Part shown: in pieces, positions 9,804 to 18,357 of the stretch
Position numbering within the stretch: position 1 is the stretch's first letter
Layout: each line of letters starts with the position of its first letter
NCBI RefSeq assembly: GCF_003315205.1
Contig: NZ_QNRR01000004.1
Coordinates: 496,001-560,000, forward strand
DNA: 64,000 bases
From: Roseimicrobium gellanilyticum
GTDB taxonomy: Bacteria > Verrucomicrobiota > Verrucomicrobiia > Verrucomicrobiales > Verrucomicrobiaceae
Direction of reading: 5' to 3'
The notes under the pieces: generated by a model
The model's database searches: none
What the model saw: the letters and a program-made list of their open reading frames with translations, nothing else
Told to the model about the DNA's origin: nothing
Made by a program: the position numbers and the translations under genes

Positions 9804-9966
9804 GTCAGTTACTTTTCCGTCAGAAAAGTCAGCGCCTGCTGTGAAGGTCTTTTGCGGAGAGTCCCCATTCCGTAAATAAAACCTTGCACAGCCGGTGACG
9901 TGTACGTACTGAGCATCGACAAAAATCACCGTTCAAGCATCGGAACGCAGACAAGTACCTGCCTGC

Positions 9967-11208
9967 ATGAAAACTCTCGCGCGCGGCCAGAAGGCCACCA
10001 TTTCCAGCTTGGGCGGCAATCCTGCCGCCCTGGAGGTTGCCGTGTCCCTGGATCTCAGCCAGGCAGGTGACGTTGACGTCAGCTGTTTCGGTCTGGACGA
10101 GCAGGGGAAGCTCTCGGACGAGAGGTATTTCATCTTCTACAATCAGCCGAAGTCCCCCTGCGGTGCGCTACAGGCGAAGGGCGCGTCCGGAGACGCCCGC
10201 CAGACCTTCCAGGTGGATCTGGGAAAGCTCCCCTCCACGGTGAAGCGACTGGTGTTCACGGCGGCCATCGACGGCAGCGCCACCATGAATCAGATCACCC
10301 GGGGAGCGGTGCGCCTCAAGAGTGCGGGCTCGCCCATGGCCGAGTTTCCCCTGGAGGCCAGGGACTACGGTGCTGAAAAGGCCTTGATGCTGCTGGACCT
10401 TTACTGGAAGGATGAATGGCGTGTGGCCGCTACCGGCCAGGGCTTCGCCGGTGGTCTGGATGCTTTGCTGCGGCACTTCGGCGGAAAGGTGGCGGAGGAC
10501 GAACAGAAGCCGAAGCCTCCGGTGGCCAGCCCGCCTCCAGCTCCCGCTCCGCCTCCTCGGCCTGCAACTCCTCCTCCTGTTGCCGCTGCCGCCGCCGCGT
10601 CAGCAGCGCCGACGTTGTCGCTGAAGAAGCTCACGCTGGAAAAGCCAGGCGAGCGCAAGTCCATCAACCTGACCAAGGGTGGGGGACAGAGCCCGATTCA
10701 CATCAATCTCAACTGGGACCGCGCCACGAAGCGTTCCTTCTTCGGAGGCAAACAGGAGGCCGACCTCGATTTGGGCTGCTTCTTCCAATTGCGTGACGGC
10801 AGGAAGAGCTGCATCCAGGCGCTGGGCGGCAATTTCGGAAGCCGCAGTAGCGAGCCCTTCATCTATCTGGACAAGGATGACCGGAGTGGCGCAAGCACCG
10901 ACGGTGAGAACCTCTACATCCTCCGCCCGGATATCATCGAGCGCGTGCTCGTATTCGCCTTCATTTATGAAGGCGTTGCAAACTTTAGCACGGTCAATGG
11001 CCGGCTGAACCTGCGCGAAACAGACGGAAGTGAAACATTGATCCGTCTTGACGCTCCCCAACAAGGGGCCACTTTCTGTGCGATTTGCCTGATCTCACGC
11101 ACCTCGTCCGGTGTGGACGTGATGAAGGAAACCCGATACTTCAGAGGCCATCCGGACGCGGATCGCCACTACGGTTTCGGCTTCCAGTGGAGGCAGGGTT
11201 CAAAGTAG
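9967..11208 (+). CDS. terA: TerA-like protein with two TerD-type domains
   Basis: A 413-residue protein with an N-terminal TerD-like domain (about 1-165; VDVSCFGLDEQGKLSDERYFIFYNQ), a proline/alanine-rich linker (about 183-215, rich in PPAPAPPPRP) and a second TerD-like domain (about 222-413; ADLDLGCFFQLRDGRKSC). This is the architecture of TerA. The calcium-loop motif GDNxTGxGxGDDE of true TerD proteins is missing from the first domain and degenerate in the second (DKDDRSGASTDGEN), so metal binding may be weaker or altered. TerA is thought to be a scaffold in the membrane-associated Ter complex. It lies between terB and terD in the plus-strand arm. Confidence 0.88.
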   Translation: MKTLARGQKATISSLGGNPAALEVAVSLDLSQAGDVDVSCFGLDEQGKLSDERYFIFYNQPKSPCGALQAKGASGDARQTFQVDLGKLPSTVKRLVFTAAIDGSATMNQITRGAVRLKSAGSPMAEFPLEARDYGAEKALMLLDLYWKDEWRVAATGQGFAGGLDALLRHFGGKVAEDEQKPKPPVASPPPAPAPPPRPATPPPVAAAAAASAAPTLSLKKLTLEKPGERKSINLTKGGGQSPIHINLNWDRATKRSFFGGKQEADLDLGCFFQLRDGRKSCIQALGGNFGSRSSEPFIYLDKDDRSGASTDGENLYILRPDIIERVLVFAFIYEGVANFSTVNGRLNLRETDGSETLIRLDAPQQGATFCAICLISRTSSGVDVMKETRYFRGHPDADRHYGFGFQWRQGSK

Positions 11209-11224
11209 TTCCCAATCTGTTTTC

Positions 11225-11242
11225 AAGAGAAGCTCTCTTTTT
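11225..11242 (+). terminator. Weak hairpin between terA and terD
   Basis: AAGAGA-AGC-TCTCTT followed by TTT forms a 6-bp, A/T-containing stem with a three-base loop and a short U-run. It could attenuate transcription or protect a processed terD message, but it is short and may be coincidental. Confidence 0.25.
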
Positions 11243-11274
11243 CAGAACACCAAACATCAAAACATAAGCAAACC

Positions 11275-11850
11275 ATGGCTATCTCACTATCCAAAGGCGG
11301 AAATGTTTCCCTTTCCAAGACTGCTCCCGGACTGACGAACATCCTCATCGGCCTTGGTTGGGATGCTCGCGCCACTGACGGTGCTGGCTTCGACCTTGAT
11401 GCGAGCGCGTTCCTGCTCAAGCCCGATGGCAAGGTGCGCGGCGACGGCGACTTCATCTTCTTCAACCAGAAGACCTCGGCTGACGGCTCCGTGAACCACA
11501 TGGGTGACAACACGACGGGCGCCGGTGAAGGCGATGACGAAGTGATCAAGGTGAACCTCGCCGGCGTCCCCGCGGACGTGGACAAGATCGCCGTGAGCGT
11601 GACCATCCATGATGCGGAAGCCCGCAAGCAGAACTTCGGCATGGTATCCCAGGCCTTCGTACGCGTGGTGAACGAAGCGGATGGCACGGAGATCGTGCGC
11701 TACGATCTGAGCGAAGACTTCAGCATTGAGACCGCTCTCGTCTTCGGCGAAGTCTATCGCAACTCCGGCGAGTGGAAGTTCCGCGCCGTGGGCCAGGGCT
11801 TCCAGGGTGGCCTTGCCGCCATGGCCAAGAACTACGGTGTGAACATCTAG
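11275..11850 (+). CDS. terD: TerD-family calcium-binding stress protein (TerD/TerE type)
   Basis: This 191-residue protein is a canonical single TerD domain. It shows LIGLGWDAR at the start of the fold, [11 protein letters not shown] near residues 38-48, and the calcium-loop motif [13 protein letters not shown] near 77-89, followed by [20 protein letters not shown] and [16 protein letters not shown]. TerD proteins bind Ca2+ through the clustered aspartates and form membrane-proximal assemblies with TerC and TerB that confer resistance to tellurite, phage and other stresses. It is the most consensus-like of the TerD proteins in this window and sits between terA and a TerZ-like paralogue. The start MAISLSKGG is the family-typical N-terminus. 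Confidence 0.93.
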   Translation: MAISLSKGGNVSLSKTAPGLTNILIGLGWDARATDGAGFDLDASAFLLKPDGKVRGDGDFIFFNQKTSADGSVNHMGDNTTGAGEGDDEVIKVNLAGVPADVDKIAVSVTIHDAEARKQNFGMVSQAFVRVVNEADGTEIVRYDLSEDFSIETALVFGEVYRNSGEWKFRAVGQGFQGGLAAMAKNYGVNI

Positions 11851-11877
11851 TTCACCCCTCTTACAGCCTCTTATGGG

Positions 11878-11905
11878 CCGTGCATGCGCTGGTGCGTATG
11901 CACGG
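11878..11905 (+). terminator. Strong hairpin downstream of terD
   Basis: CCGTGCATGCGC at 11878-11889 pairs with GCGTATGCACGG at 11894-11905 around a TGGT loop, with a single mispair. It lies 28 bp after the terD stop and 38 bp before the next TerD gene. There is no long U-run, so partial termination or mRNA stabilisation of terD is more likely than full termination. Confidence 0.55.
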
Positions 11906-11942
11906 TTCCCGTTTCAGTCATTCACTTTAACCATTGTTCACT

Positions 11943-12524
11943 ATGCCCATCAGCCTGCAAAAAGGACAGAAGATCTCGCTGGAGAAGGAAGCGGGAGGAA
12001 CGCTCACCAAGATCGTCATGGGTCTGGGCTGGGACGCCAAGAAGAAGAAGTCGTTCTTCGGCCTCGGCTCCAAGGACCAGGAAATCGACCTGGATGCCAG
12101 TTGCGCACTGTTCGATGATCAGAACAGGCCGATGGACATCGTGTACTTTGGGCAGCTTACCAGCCGTGACGGCTCCATCAATCACACGGGCGACAACCGC
12201 ACGGGCGCCGGTGATGGAGATGACGAGCAGATCATCGTGGACCTCTCCCGCGTCTCCGCCGGGGTGAAGTCGTTGATCTTTGTGGTGAGCAGCTTCACCG
12301 GCCAGAGCTTTGCAGAAATTGAGAATGCGTTCTGCCGCGTGATCAATGGATCGAACAACCAGGAACTGGCGAAGTACGACCTGAGCTGCAATGGCTCACA
12401 CACCGCCATGGTCATGGCCAAGGTGTACCGCCACAACAACGAGTGGAAGATGCACGCCATCGGTGAGAATGCCGCTGGACGCACCTTCCAGGATCTGCTG
12501 CCAGCGATGGTGCGCGCACTCTAA
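11943..12524 (+). CDS. TerD-family protein (TerZ-like)
   Basis: A 193-residue TerD-domain protein starting at ATG 11943 (MPISLQKGQ, the family N-terminus). It carries the Lys-rich insertion KKKKSFFG just before EIDLDASCALFD, which distinguishes the TerZ-type branch from TerD/TerE. The calcium-loop GDNRTGAGDGDDE is intact, followed by SFAEIENAFCRVI and a C-terminal NNEWKMHAIGE. It is probably a calcium-binding member of the Ter complex. It is followed after 50 bp by the ATP-grasp gene, linking the TerD block to the biosynthetic block. A near-identical domain layout is found in the oppositely oriented TerD protein at 24672-25286. Confidence 0.88.
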   Translation: MPISLQKGQKISLEKEAGGTLTKIVMGLGWDAKKKKSFFGLGSKDQEIDLDASCALFDDQNRPMDIVYFGQLTSRDGSINHTGDNRTGAGDGDDEQIIVDLSRVSAGVKSLIFVVSSFTGQSFAEIENAFCRVINGSNNQELAKYDLSCNGSHTAMVMAKVYRHNNEWKMHAIGENAAGRTFQDLLPAMVRAL

Positions 12525-12574
12525 CGCCTGAGGTTCAGACCCCCAGCTTCCCCCCAGCAGGATTCTGTTTCTTC

Positions 12575-13657
12575 ATGGCAAAACATCGCGTTTGGTTCAG
12601 CCGGGCCAGTTCCAGTCTTCATCCCGCACTTCTGACTCTCAAGCAGAGACCACTGGGTGGTGATCTGGAGATTTACTCCAGCCATTCCCAGTGGGATTCC
12701 CCAGCACTCTGTGCCAGTGATGTGGCCCTGCTGGAGCCGGCTGAGCTCAAGGGGAACGCGTATGTCCAGTGGTGCCTCGACTTCTGTCGTGAGCACCGCA
12801 TTGATGTCTTTGTCCCCGGCGGAGCCCGGTCGCAAATCGCTGACCGACGGGAGGAGTTCGCGTCAGTAGGCACCCGTATCCTCGTGGCTGCGGATGGGCC
12901 GACCTTGAAGCATCTGGAGGACAAGTCCGGCTTCCTCGCCGGAGTGCCGCCGGAAATTGCTCCCATCGCCCGCTATGTGACGGTCAATACCGCGGCAGAG
13001 TTTGCGGATGCTGTCACCACGCTCCAGGCCACCTGCGAGAAGGTGTGCTTCAAGCCCAGCCAGTCCATCTTCGGGCTGGGATTCTATGTGCTCAAGGAAG
13101 GCCTGCAGCCGGTGAACCGCCTGCTCGATGGGTATGCCAATGTCATCTCGTTCGAGGAGGCACACCGCATCCTGGCCACCCAGGAGAAGTTTCGCGATGT
13201 GCTGGTCATGGAGTACCTGCCCGGCAACGAATACAGCGTGGACTGCGTAGGGCGCCGGGGAGAGCTGGTGTGCGCCATCGTGCGTGCCAAGCTGAGAGGC
13301 GACGACTCCGTAGGCAGTTCCCAGCTCGTCCAGGGGAATCCTGAAGTGGAGCAGATGGCCCGCGCCATTACCCACCGCTACGGACTGGATGGACTGTATA
13401 ACATGCAGTTTCGTGAGGGTGCAGATGGAGGACGCCCCAAGCTTCTGGAGGTGAATGGGCGGATGTCCGGCGGCATGGCCCTGGCCTGTCTCACAGGCAT
13501 CCATCTGCTGGAGCTGGCCATCCAGGTGACCCTGGCCGGTCCGGATGCACCTTTGCCGGAGGTCCGCAAGGTCGGATCTCCAGTTCGTGCCCAACAGGCA
13601 TTCAGTGCTTTCCCCGCGGTTCATGTTGTGTCACAGGGTAGCTCGACCTCTAGATGA
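12575..13657 (+). CDS. ATP-grasp ligase of the Ter biosynthetic cluster
   Basis: A 360-residue ATP-grasp enzyme. The nucleotide-binding lysine segment KVCFKPSQSIFGLGFYVL lies near residues 154-171, the hinge segment VLVMEYLPGNEYSVDC near 209-224, and the magnesium-binding KLLEVNGRMSGG near 288-299. ATP-grasp enzymes join a carboxylate to an amine or thiol through an acyl-phosphate. This family is described in Ter operons as part of a predicted pathway making a nucleoside-like or amino-acid-modified metabolite. Its TAG stop overlaps the ATG of the PRTase gene (ATGA at 13654), which indicates translational coupling. The substrate is not known. Confidence 0.85.
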   Translation: MAKHRVWFSRASSSLHPALLTLKQRPLGGDLEIYSSHSQWDSPALCASDVALLEPAELKGNAYVQWCLDFCREHRIDVFVPGGARSQIADRREEFASVGTRILVAADGPTLKHLEDKSGFLAGVPPEIAPIARYVTVNTAAEFADAVTTLQATCEKVCFKPSQSIFGLGFYVLKEGLQPVNRLLDGYANVISFEEAHRILATQEKFRDVLVMEYLPGNEYSVDCVGRRGELVCAIVRAKLRGDDSVGSSQLVQGNPEVEQMARAITHRYGLDGLYNMQFREGADGGRPKLLEVNGRMSGGMALACLTGIHLLELAIQVTLAGPDAPLPEVRKVGSPVRAQQAFSAFPAVHVVSQGSSTSR

Positions 13658-14814
13658 GCATTACCCGCCCGTTCCAGCCCCACCTTATCCAGACAGCCCC
13701 GGGCAGATATGAAGCCCGCCTGTCCGGAGGTGTGCTCACGATGGAGATGCATCGCGAGGAAGTGCCGCTGCCGGAGCTGTGCGATTTTGCGCTGCGGCGG
13801 AATGCACGGCGGCGATTCCTCTTTGTCAGCCGGGTGCTCGGAAGGCACATGCCCACCCGGCCTGGCCATTTGCGGGATGCCGCGGCACGATTGGCGCGGA
13901 AGATCGCTGCAGGGAATGGTCGCGGCCCTGTGTTGTTCTTTGGCATGTCCGAGACGGCCACCACACTCGCCCAGGCGGTGTATGCGGCGTGGCATGAGCT
14001 TGGCTGCGCAGGTCTGTACATCGAGAGCACGCGCCGCAGGACGGGGGGCTCAATCGCGTTCGAGTTTGTGGAGAGCCATTCACACGCTTCCGCGCATCTC
14101 GTCCACCTGCCGTCACCCGAGGATGATCCTGAAGGTGTTTTTCAGAAGGCCAGCCGCGTGGTGGTCGTGGATGACGAAGCCACCACAGGACGCACCGCAG
14201 CAGGACTGGCAGCGGCCTACGCCGCCTGGCGTGGCATCCCTGTCGAGGCCATGCGGGTGGAGCTTGCCGTCCTGGCGCGGTGGAATCCTCCCCAAGGCGC
14301 GGCACCTCTTGGCGAGGTGACCATTCACACCCTGCTGGATGGCGCATTTGAGTTTCGCGAGACGGGTGTCTTCCCCGAGGCGCCTGCCCAGGTGGCCCAT
14401 GCCGATGTGCAGAGCAATGCACGGTGTGGCGCACGGCATGGCCTGTCCCGTCCCCAGGAGATGCCTTGGTCGGTGAAGGCCAATCCCGGTGAGCGCATTC
14501 TCGTGTTGGGCACGGGCGAGTTCGGTTATCAGCCCCAGCTCCTCGCCTCTGCTTTGGAAGGGCAGGGAGCCACGGCATGGGTGCAGGCCACGACACGCTC
14601 GCCGGTGCTGACTGGGGGAGCCATCGGCCACAGCCGTACCTTTCCCTCCCTCACGGGCGAGGGCCATCCCGAGTTCCTCTACAATGTCCCCGACGACCAT
14701 CCGTACGATCGGGTTCTCCTCTGCTGTGAAGACACCCTGCTGCCATCGGACCATCCGCTGCGACAGGTGCCGCGAATCGAAATCCTGCCACTCCCAGACT
14801 CTCTGCCCTCATGA
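13654..14814 (+). CDS. Phosphoribosyltransferase with TRSP domain
   Basis: A 386-residue two-domain protein. The N-terminal part is a type I phosphoribosyltransferase: the PRPP-binding loop reads RVVVVDDEATTGRTAAGLA near residues 166-184, with the acidic pair and TTGRT typical of the fold. The C-terminal part carries the name-giving motif TTRSPVLTGGAI near 312-323 of the TRSP domain, which so far is known essentially from Ter-type operons. The enzyme is predicted to attach or remove ribose-5-phosphate on a base. It overlaps both neighbours by 4 bp (ATGA), so ATP-grasp, PRTase and HAD are made together. Function of the TRSP domain is unproven. Confidence 0.85.
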   Translation: MSITRPFQPHLIQTAPGRYEARLSGGVLTMEMHREEVPLPELCDFALRRNARRRFLFVSRVLGRHMPTRPGHLRDAAARLARKIAAGNGRGPVLFFGMSETATTLAQAVYAAWHELGCAGLYIESTRRRTGGSIAFEFVESHSHASAHLVHLPSPEDDPEGVFQKASRVVVVDDEATTGRTAAGLAAAYAAWRGIPVEAMRVELAVLARWNPPQGAAPLGEVTIHTLLDGAFEFRETGVFPEAPAQVAHADVQSNARCGARHGLSRPQEMPWSVKANPGERILVLGTGEFGYQPQLLASALEGQGATAWVQATTRSPVLTGGAIGHSRTFPSLTGEGHPEFLYNVPDDHPYDRVLLCCEDTLLPSDHPLRQVPRIEILPLPDSLPS

Positions 14815-15539
14815 AGACACGTGACTGGATTGCCACGGATCTGGATGGCACGCTCTTTTCACGGGAATTCGCCGTAGAGGGGGCGATCCCTGCCACGTGG
14901 AAAAAGGACGCTGCCGGAGACGTGCCTTCATCCTGGGTGCACCCCGCGACCTACCGCCTCATGCGGGCGCTGGGAGAGTGCTTCGACCTTGTTCCCGTGA
15001 CGGCGCGCGATCTGGATTCCTATTCTCGCGTGAAGATCGAGGGGCTCACGTTCCGTGGGGCCGTGCTCGCCAATGGTGCCATCATCATCGACCCGGATGG
15101 CAACATTGACGAGAGCTGGAATGATGTGATGGGGGGAGTGCTGGAAAGCGTGGCGCCTGAACTGCAGACCGTATGCCGGCAGGTTGCTGAGCAGTCGCGA
15201 GGTCTTGCGCGCGCACGACTGGTAGCCAGCGGTACAGAGCATGCGGCCTACCTGGTGGCGAAAGCAGACGAGGCGTGGTGGGGCACCCCAGAGGGTGTCC
15301 ACCTCCTGCAGACTCTCGAAGTAAGCACCTGCCGCGCAGCCCTGCTCAAGAATGAACTCCAGGTGCTGCCACCCGGCGTATCGAAGAGCATCGGCCTCGC
15401 GGCCTATCAGCAGCGCTACGGCATGGGCAATCCGCCGCTGATGGGCCTCGGTGACATGCCCACCGACATGGAATTCATGCGTGAGTGCAGTTTCCTTGGC
15501 ATTCCGTCCGGCAGCCGCCTGGAGCAAAGTTTTGTCTAG
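14811..15539 (+). CDS. HAD-superfamily phosphatase of the Ter cluster
   Basis: A 242-residue HAD hydrolase. Motif I is ATDLDGTLF (nucleophile D near residue 10 and acid D near 12), motif II is VPVTARDL near 61-68, the lysine motif is GVSKSIGLA near 188-196, and motif IV is GLGDMPTDMEFM near 212-223. The cap inserted between motifs II and III suggests the Cof/IIB class. It probably dephosphorylates the product of the PRTase step. It begins in a 4-bp overlap with the PRTase gene and ends 10 bp before the next gene, inside one tight operon. Confidence 0.87.
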   Translation: MKTRDWIATDLDGTLFSREFAVEGAIPATWKKDAAGDVPSSWVHPATYRLMRALGECFDLVPVTARDLDSYSRVKIEGLTFRGAVLANGAIIIDPDGNIDESWNDVMGGVLESVAPELQTVCRQVAEQSRGLARARLVASGTEHAAYLVAKADEAWWGTPEGVHLLQTLEVSTCRAALLKNELQVLPPGVSKSIGLAAYQQRYGMGNPPLMGLGDMPTDMEFMRECSFLGIPSGSRLEQSFV

Positions 15540-15549
15540 TACAGTATCC

Positions 15550-16665
15550 ATGTCCGCAGCTCCCACAGCCGTCCTCAATCAGGCATTCCACGGAAGTTAC
15601 CTTCCGGAGGAGACCACCTTCCTGCTGCGCGGGCTGCAGATGACCGCTACACCCTTGCAGGAGCGCGAGAGGCTTATCCAAAGCGGATCCCGCCACTATA
15701 GCGAACTCATCGGCCCGGAGGATGCCCCTACGCGGGAACGCCTGAGGCTTTTCCGCGAATGCCTGGAGAACAACGGGAGGCAGCTTGCCCAGGACACCAT
15801 GGATCTCGCGAGCGCTCTCGCGGAGAGTGCGCACGAGGGGGAGGTGACCATCACCTCCATTGCTCGCGCGGGCACGCCGATTGGCGCCTTGCTCTGGCAC
15901 TTGCTGAAAAAGTCACGTCCGGACCTTCGGGTCTACCACTACTCTATTTCGGTGATCCGGGATCGTGGTGCGGACTTCGCTGCATTGCGTTGGATCCAGG
16001 AGCGGCATGCGGCGGAAAGCATCCGCTTTGTGGATGGCTGGACTGGCAAGGGGACCATCGCCACGGAATTGCGCGAGTCACTGTCGACAAAACCCGACCT
16101 TGCGGTCATTGACCCCGGGCTGTGGACACCTCTGGATGTCTGCGGCGCGGCCAGGTACTCGCCGAACGCGCGCGACTACCTCATCCCTTCGACCCTGCTG
16201 GGTGGGACCATTTCCGGCCTCGTATCCCGTTCAGTGCTGCCCCGTGGCGAAGAGGACACCGGGGTGTGGCACGGCTCCGTGGAACTGTCCCACCTGCGGC
16301 GCTATGACCTCACGCGCTGGTTCCTCCGGACGATGCTTACCCTTTGCGAGAACTACAGCGCCGCCTTCCCAGCGCCGCCCAATGCCTCCGGTGGGAAAGT
16401 GCGCTACGAACTGGCCCACGCGTTTCTGGACACCCTTGAGGCTGAGCATGGTGTCGCCAGTCGCAATCAGATCAAACTCGGCATCGGAGAGACCGTGCGA
16501 GTGTTGCTGCGCCGGCTGCCGAAGATTGTCCTTTTGTCTCCAGACGCTCACGAGCAGGATGCCGAACTCATCCGCCGGCTGGCGGCTTTGCGCAATGTTC
16601 CCGTTCAGGCACAGATCATGCCATTTGCGGCTGTCGCACTCATCGCGAATGTTGCCCTCCCTTAG
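15550..16665 (+). CDS. StiP-type (PRTase-like) protein with C-terminal Pelota domain
   Basis: A 371-residue protein. ATG 15550 (MSAAPTAVLNQAF) is preferred because the frame upstream of it overlaps the HAD gene. The N-terminal 290 residues match the family variously named cysteine protease StiP or PRTase_1 in Ter operons (SIARAGTPIGALLWHLL near 104-120, RIFVDGWTGKG-like FVDGWTGKGTIATEL near 159-173, IDPGLWTPLDVCGAARYSP). The last 70 residues (LGIGETVRVLLRRLPKIVLL onward) look like the Pelota-type RNA-binding module. Catalysis could be phosphoribosyl transfer or phosphorolysis; the protease label is historical and I do not rely on it. It is co-transcribed with HAD and C-C lyase genes. Confidence 0.8.
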   Translation: MSAAPTAVLNQAFHGSYLPEETTFLLRGLQMTATPLQERERLIQSGSRHYSELIGPEDAPTRERLRLFRECLENNGRQLAQDTMDLASALAESAHEGEVTITSIARAGTPIGALLWHLLKKSRPDLRVYHYSISVIRDRGADFAALRWIQERHAAESIRFVDGWTGKGTIATELRESLSTKPDLAVIDPGLWTPLDVCGAARYSPNARDYLIPSTLLGGTISGLVSRSVLPRGEEDTGVWHGSVELSHLRRYDLTRWFLRTMLTLCENYSAAFPAPPNASGGKVRYELAHAFLDTLEAEHGVASRNQIKLGIGETVRVLLRRLPKIVLLSPDAHEQDAELIRRLAALRNVPVQAQIMPFAAVALIANVALP

Positions 16666-16676
16666 CACCTTTTAGA

Positions 16677-17663
16677 ATGATGACTCCCTCCGCTTCCTTT
16701 CATCTGGCTCCTGTGCTCTACGTGCCGGCCTCCCGGCCGGACCTGCAGGCCATCCTGTCCGGGCGGAAAAAGCTCGGAGTCTGCTCGCTCGCCGTGTGCC
16801 TGGAAGATGCGGTGAGGATTGATGACCGCGCCCGCGCCGCGTCACGTCTGTGCGAGATCCTGCATCAGGCGAGCTCCTTGCCCCATACTATTTTCGTGAG
16901 GCCCGCCGACTCTGAGATGCTCGAGCGACTGCTGGATGCAGCGCAACTCGATCACATCGCCGCCTTCGTGCTGCCCAAGGCCACGACGCGCAACATTGCG
17001 CGATGGATGGAGCTGACCTGCGGGAGATTCCCGATTCTGCCTATCCTGGAAAGCAACGAAGCACTGGATCACGGTGGCCGCAGGGAACTTGCCGCCGTCT
17101 GCGCGGAGTACAGCCAGTTCATTCCGCGGGTGCGCATCGGGGCAAATGACCTCTTCGCACGGTTGGGTGGCCTGCGACGGCCTCAGGGCTGCACCGTGTA
17201 TGAGACTCCGCTTGGCAGAGTCATTGATGAACTCCTTGAAGTATTTGTACCACGGGATATTCCGCTGAGCGGGCCCGTGTTTGACCGGTTGGATGACCTC
17301 AAGACGCTTGAGCGCGAGGTGGAGCTGGACATCCATCGCGGGCTCTTCTGCAAGACCGCGTTGAACCCGGCCCAGGTGGCGACCATCTGGTCAGGATACA
17401 AGCCCGGAGAGCTGGAGATTGAAGAGGCGAACCACATCCTGCACCCGGATTCTCCGGCTGTGTTCGGCATGAATGGCTCCATGCACGAGCCTGCGTGCCA
17501 CGGGGAGTGGGCGCGGCGCCTTCTCACACGCCAGTCCATGCACCGCGCTGCGGAGCTGGCACTGGAGCGGCGTGCGCAAGCCAACGGCAACGGCAGCGGG
17601 CACTCAATTCCCGGTCTTGAGGAGGCTGGCTATCCAATCCACAAAGCCAGCACGGTTTCGTGA
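16677..17663 (+). CDS. HpcH/HpaI-like C-C bond lyase of the Ter cluster
   Basis: A 328-residue TIM-barrel protein resembling citrate lyase beta/HpcH aldolases. AVCLEDAVRIDD near residues 40-51, FVLPKATTRN near 98-107, ILPILESNEALD near 119-130 and RIGANDLFARLGG near 152-164 supply the acidic metal and CoA-type ligand positions. A C-C lyase of this subfamily is the last enzyme of the predicted Ter biosynthetic pathway. Two adjacent ATGs (16677, 16680) could start it; 11 bp separate it from the StiP/Pelota gene. Its last 60 bp overlap, on the opposite strand, the 3' end of the AIM24 gene. Confidence 0.83.
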   Translation: MMTPSASFHLAPVLYVPASRPDLQAILSGRKKLGVCSLAVCLEDAVRIDDRARAASRLCEILHQASSLPHTIFVRPADSEMLERLLDAAQLDHIAAFVLPKATTRNIARWMELTCGRFPILPILESNEALDHGGRRELAAVCAEYSQFIPRVRIGANDLFARLGGLRRPQGCTVYETPLGRVIDELLEVFVPRDIPLSGPVFDRLDDLKTLEREVELDIHRGLFCKTALNPAQVATIWSGYKPGELEIEEANHILHPDSPAVFGMNGSMHEPACHGEWARRLLTRQSMHRAAELALERRAQANGNGSGHSIPGLEEAGYPIHKASTVS

Positions 17664-18305
17664 GGCGATGATGACCTGACCCTTGCCACGGAAGCGGTTC
17701 ACCAGGCCTTCGCCGCTGGTCATGGAGTTCACCACATTGCTGAAGAACCCGCGTCCGGTGGTGGAGGCGGTGATCTCGTACTGAAGTCCCGATTCCCAGG
17801 CCACCACGTGGCTGTTGTCCACAATCGTGCCGGTCTGCTCGTTCACATCGATCGCGAACAGCGCACCGAATCCCGAGATGGCCAGCTTTCCTGAACCGGT
17901 GGTTTCCATGATGAACCAGCCGCCGGTGCCGCCGAAGAGCCCCTGGCCGATGCCCTGGGTCTTCGTGGTGATTTGAATCGAGGTCTCGGCTGCGAGGAAG
18001 GCCCCGTCATTGAGACGGTATTGCTTGGCGCCGCAATCGAGCACCATGACATCTCCCGGCATGTTCGGAGAGAACAGCGCATCTCCGTCTCCATTTGTGG
18101 CAACCACGCTCTGCTGGAAAAAGGATTCACCCGCGGTCAGGCGGCGTGCCAGGGAGCGCAGCAGGCCTCCGCGTGCCTCACCCTTGAGTTCGAGAGTTCC
18201 ATCCATGGTTACCATGGCGCCGCGTTCTGCATACACGCTCTCGCCCCGTTTCATGGAGACATGGAGGAATGGATCAACGTTGCCGACGACTTCGAACTTG
18301 GGCAT
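17604..18305 (-). CDS. AIM24/TIGR00266-family protein
   Basis: A 233-residue protein starting at ATG 18305 (MPKFEVVGNVDPFLHVSM). The repeated glycine-rich strands (GLFGGTGGWFIMETTGSGKLAISGFG near 120-145) and the N-terminal YAERGAMVTMDGTLEL are typical of the AIM24/TIGR00266 beta-rich fold. The mitochondrial namesake is needed for inner-membrane organisation, and bacterial members recur beside TerD, TerY and kinase genes, so a membrane-associated scaffold role is plausible. It is the last gene of the minus arm, 52 bp after the TerY-C gene. Its 3' end overlaps the convergent C-C lyase gene by 60 bp. No catalytic residues are evident. Confidence 0.85.
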   Translation of the reverse strand: MPKFEVVGNVDPFLHVSMKRGESVYAERGAMVTMDGTLELKGEARGGLLRSLARRLTAGESFFQQSVVATNGDGDALFSPNMPGDVMVLDCGAKQYRLNDGAFLAAETSIQITTKTQGIGQGLFGGTGGWFIMETTGSGKLAISGFGALFAIDVNEQTGTIVDNSHVVAWESGLQYEITASTTGRGFFSNVVNSMTSGEGLVNRFRGKGQVIIASRNRAGFVDWIASLLKTGN

Positions 18306-18357
18306 GATGGAATGGAGTAAGGGGTAGGTGTGTGAGAGAGAGTAAGCGGGTGGGTAA

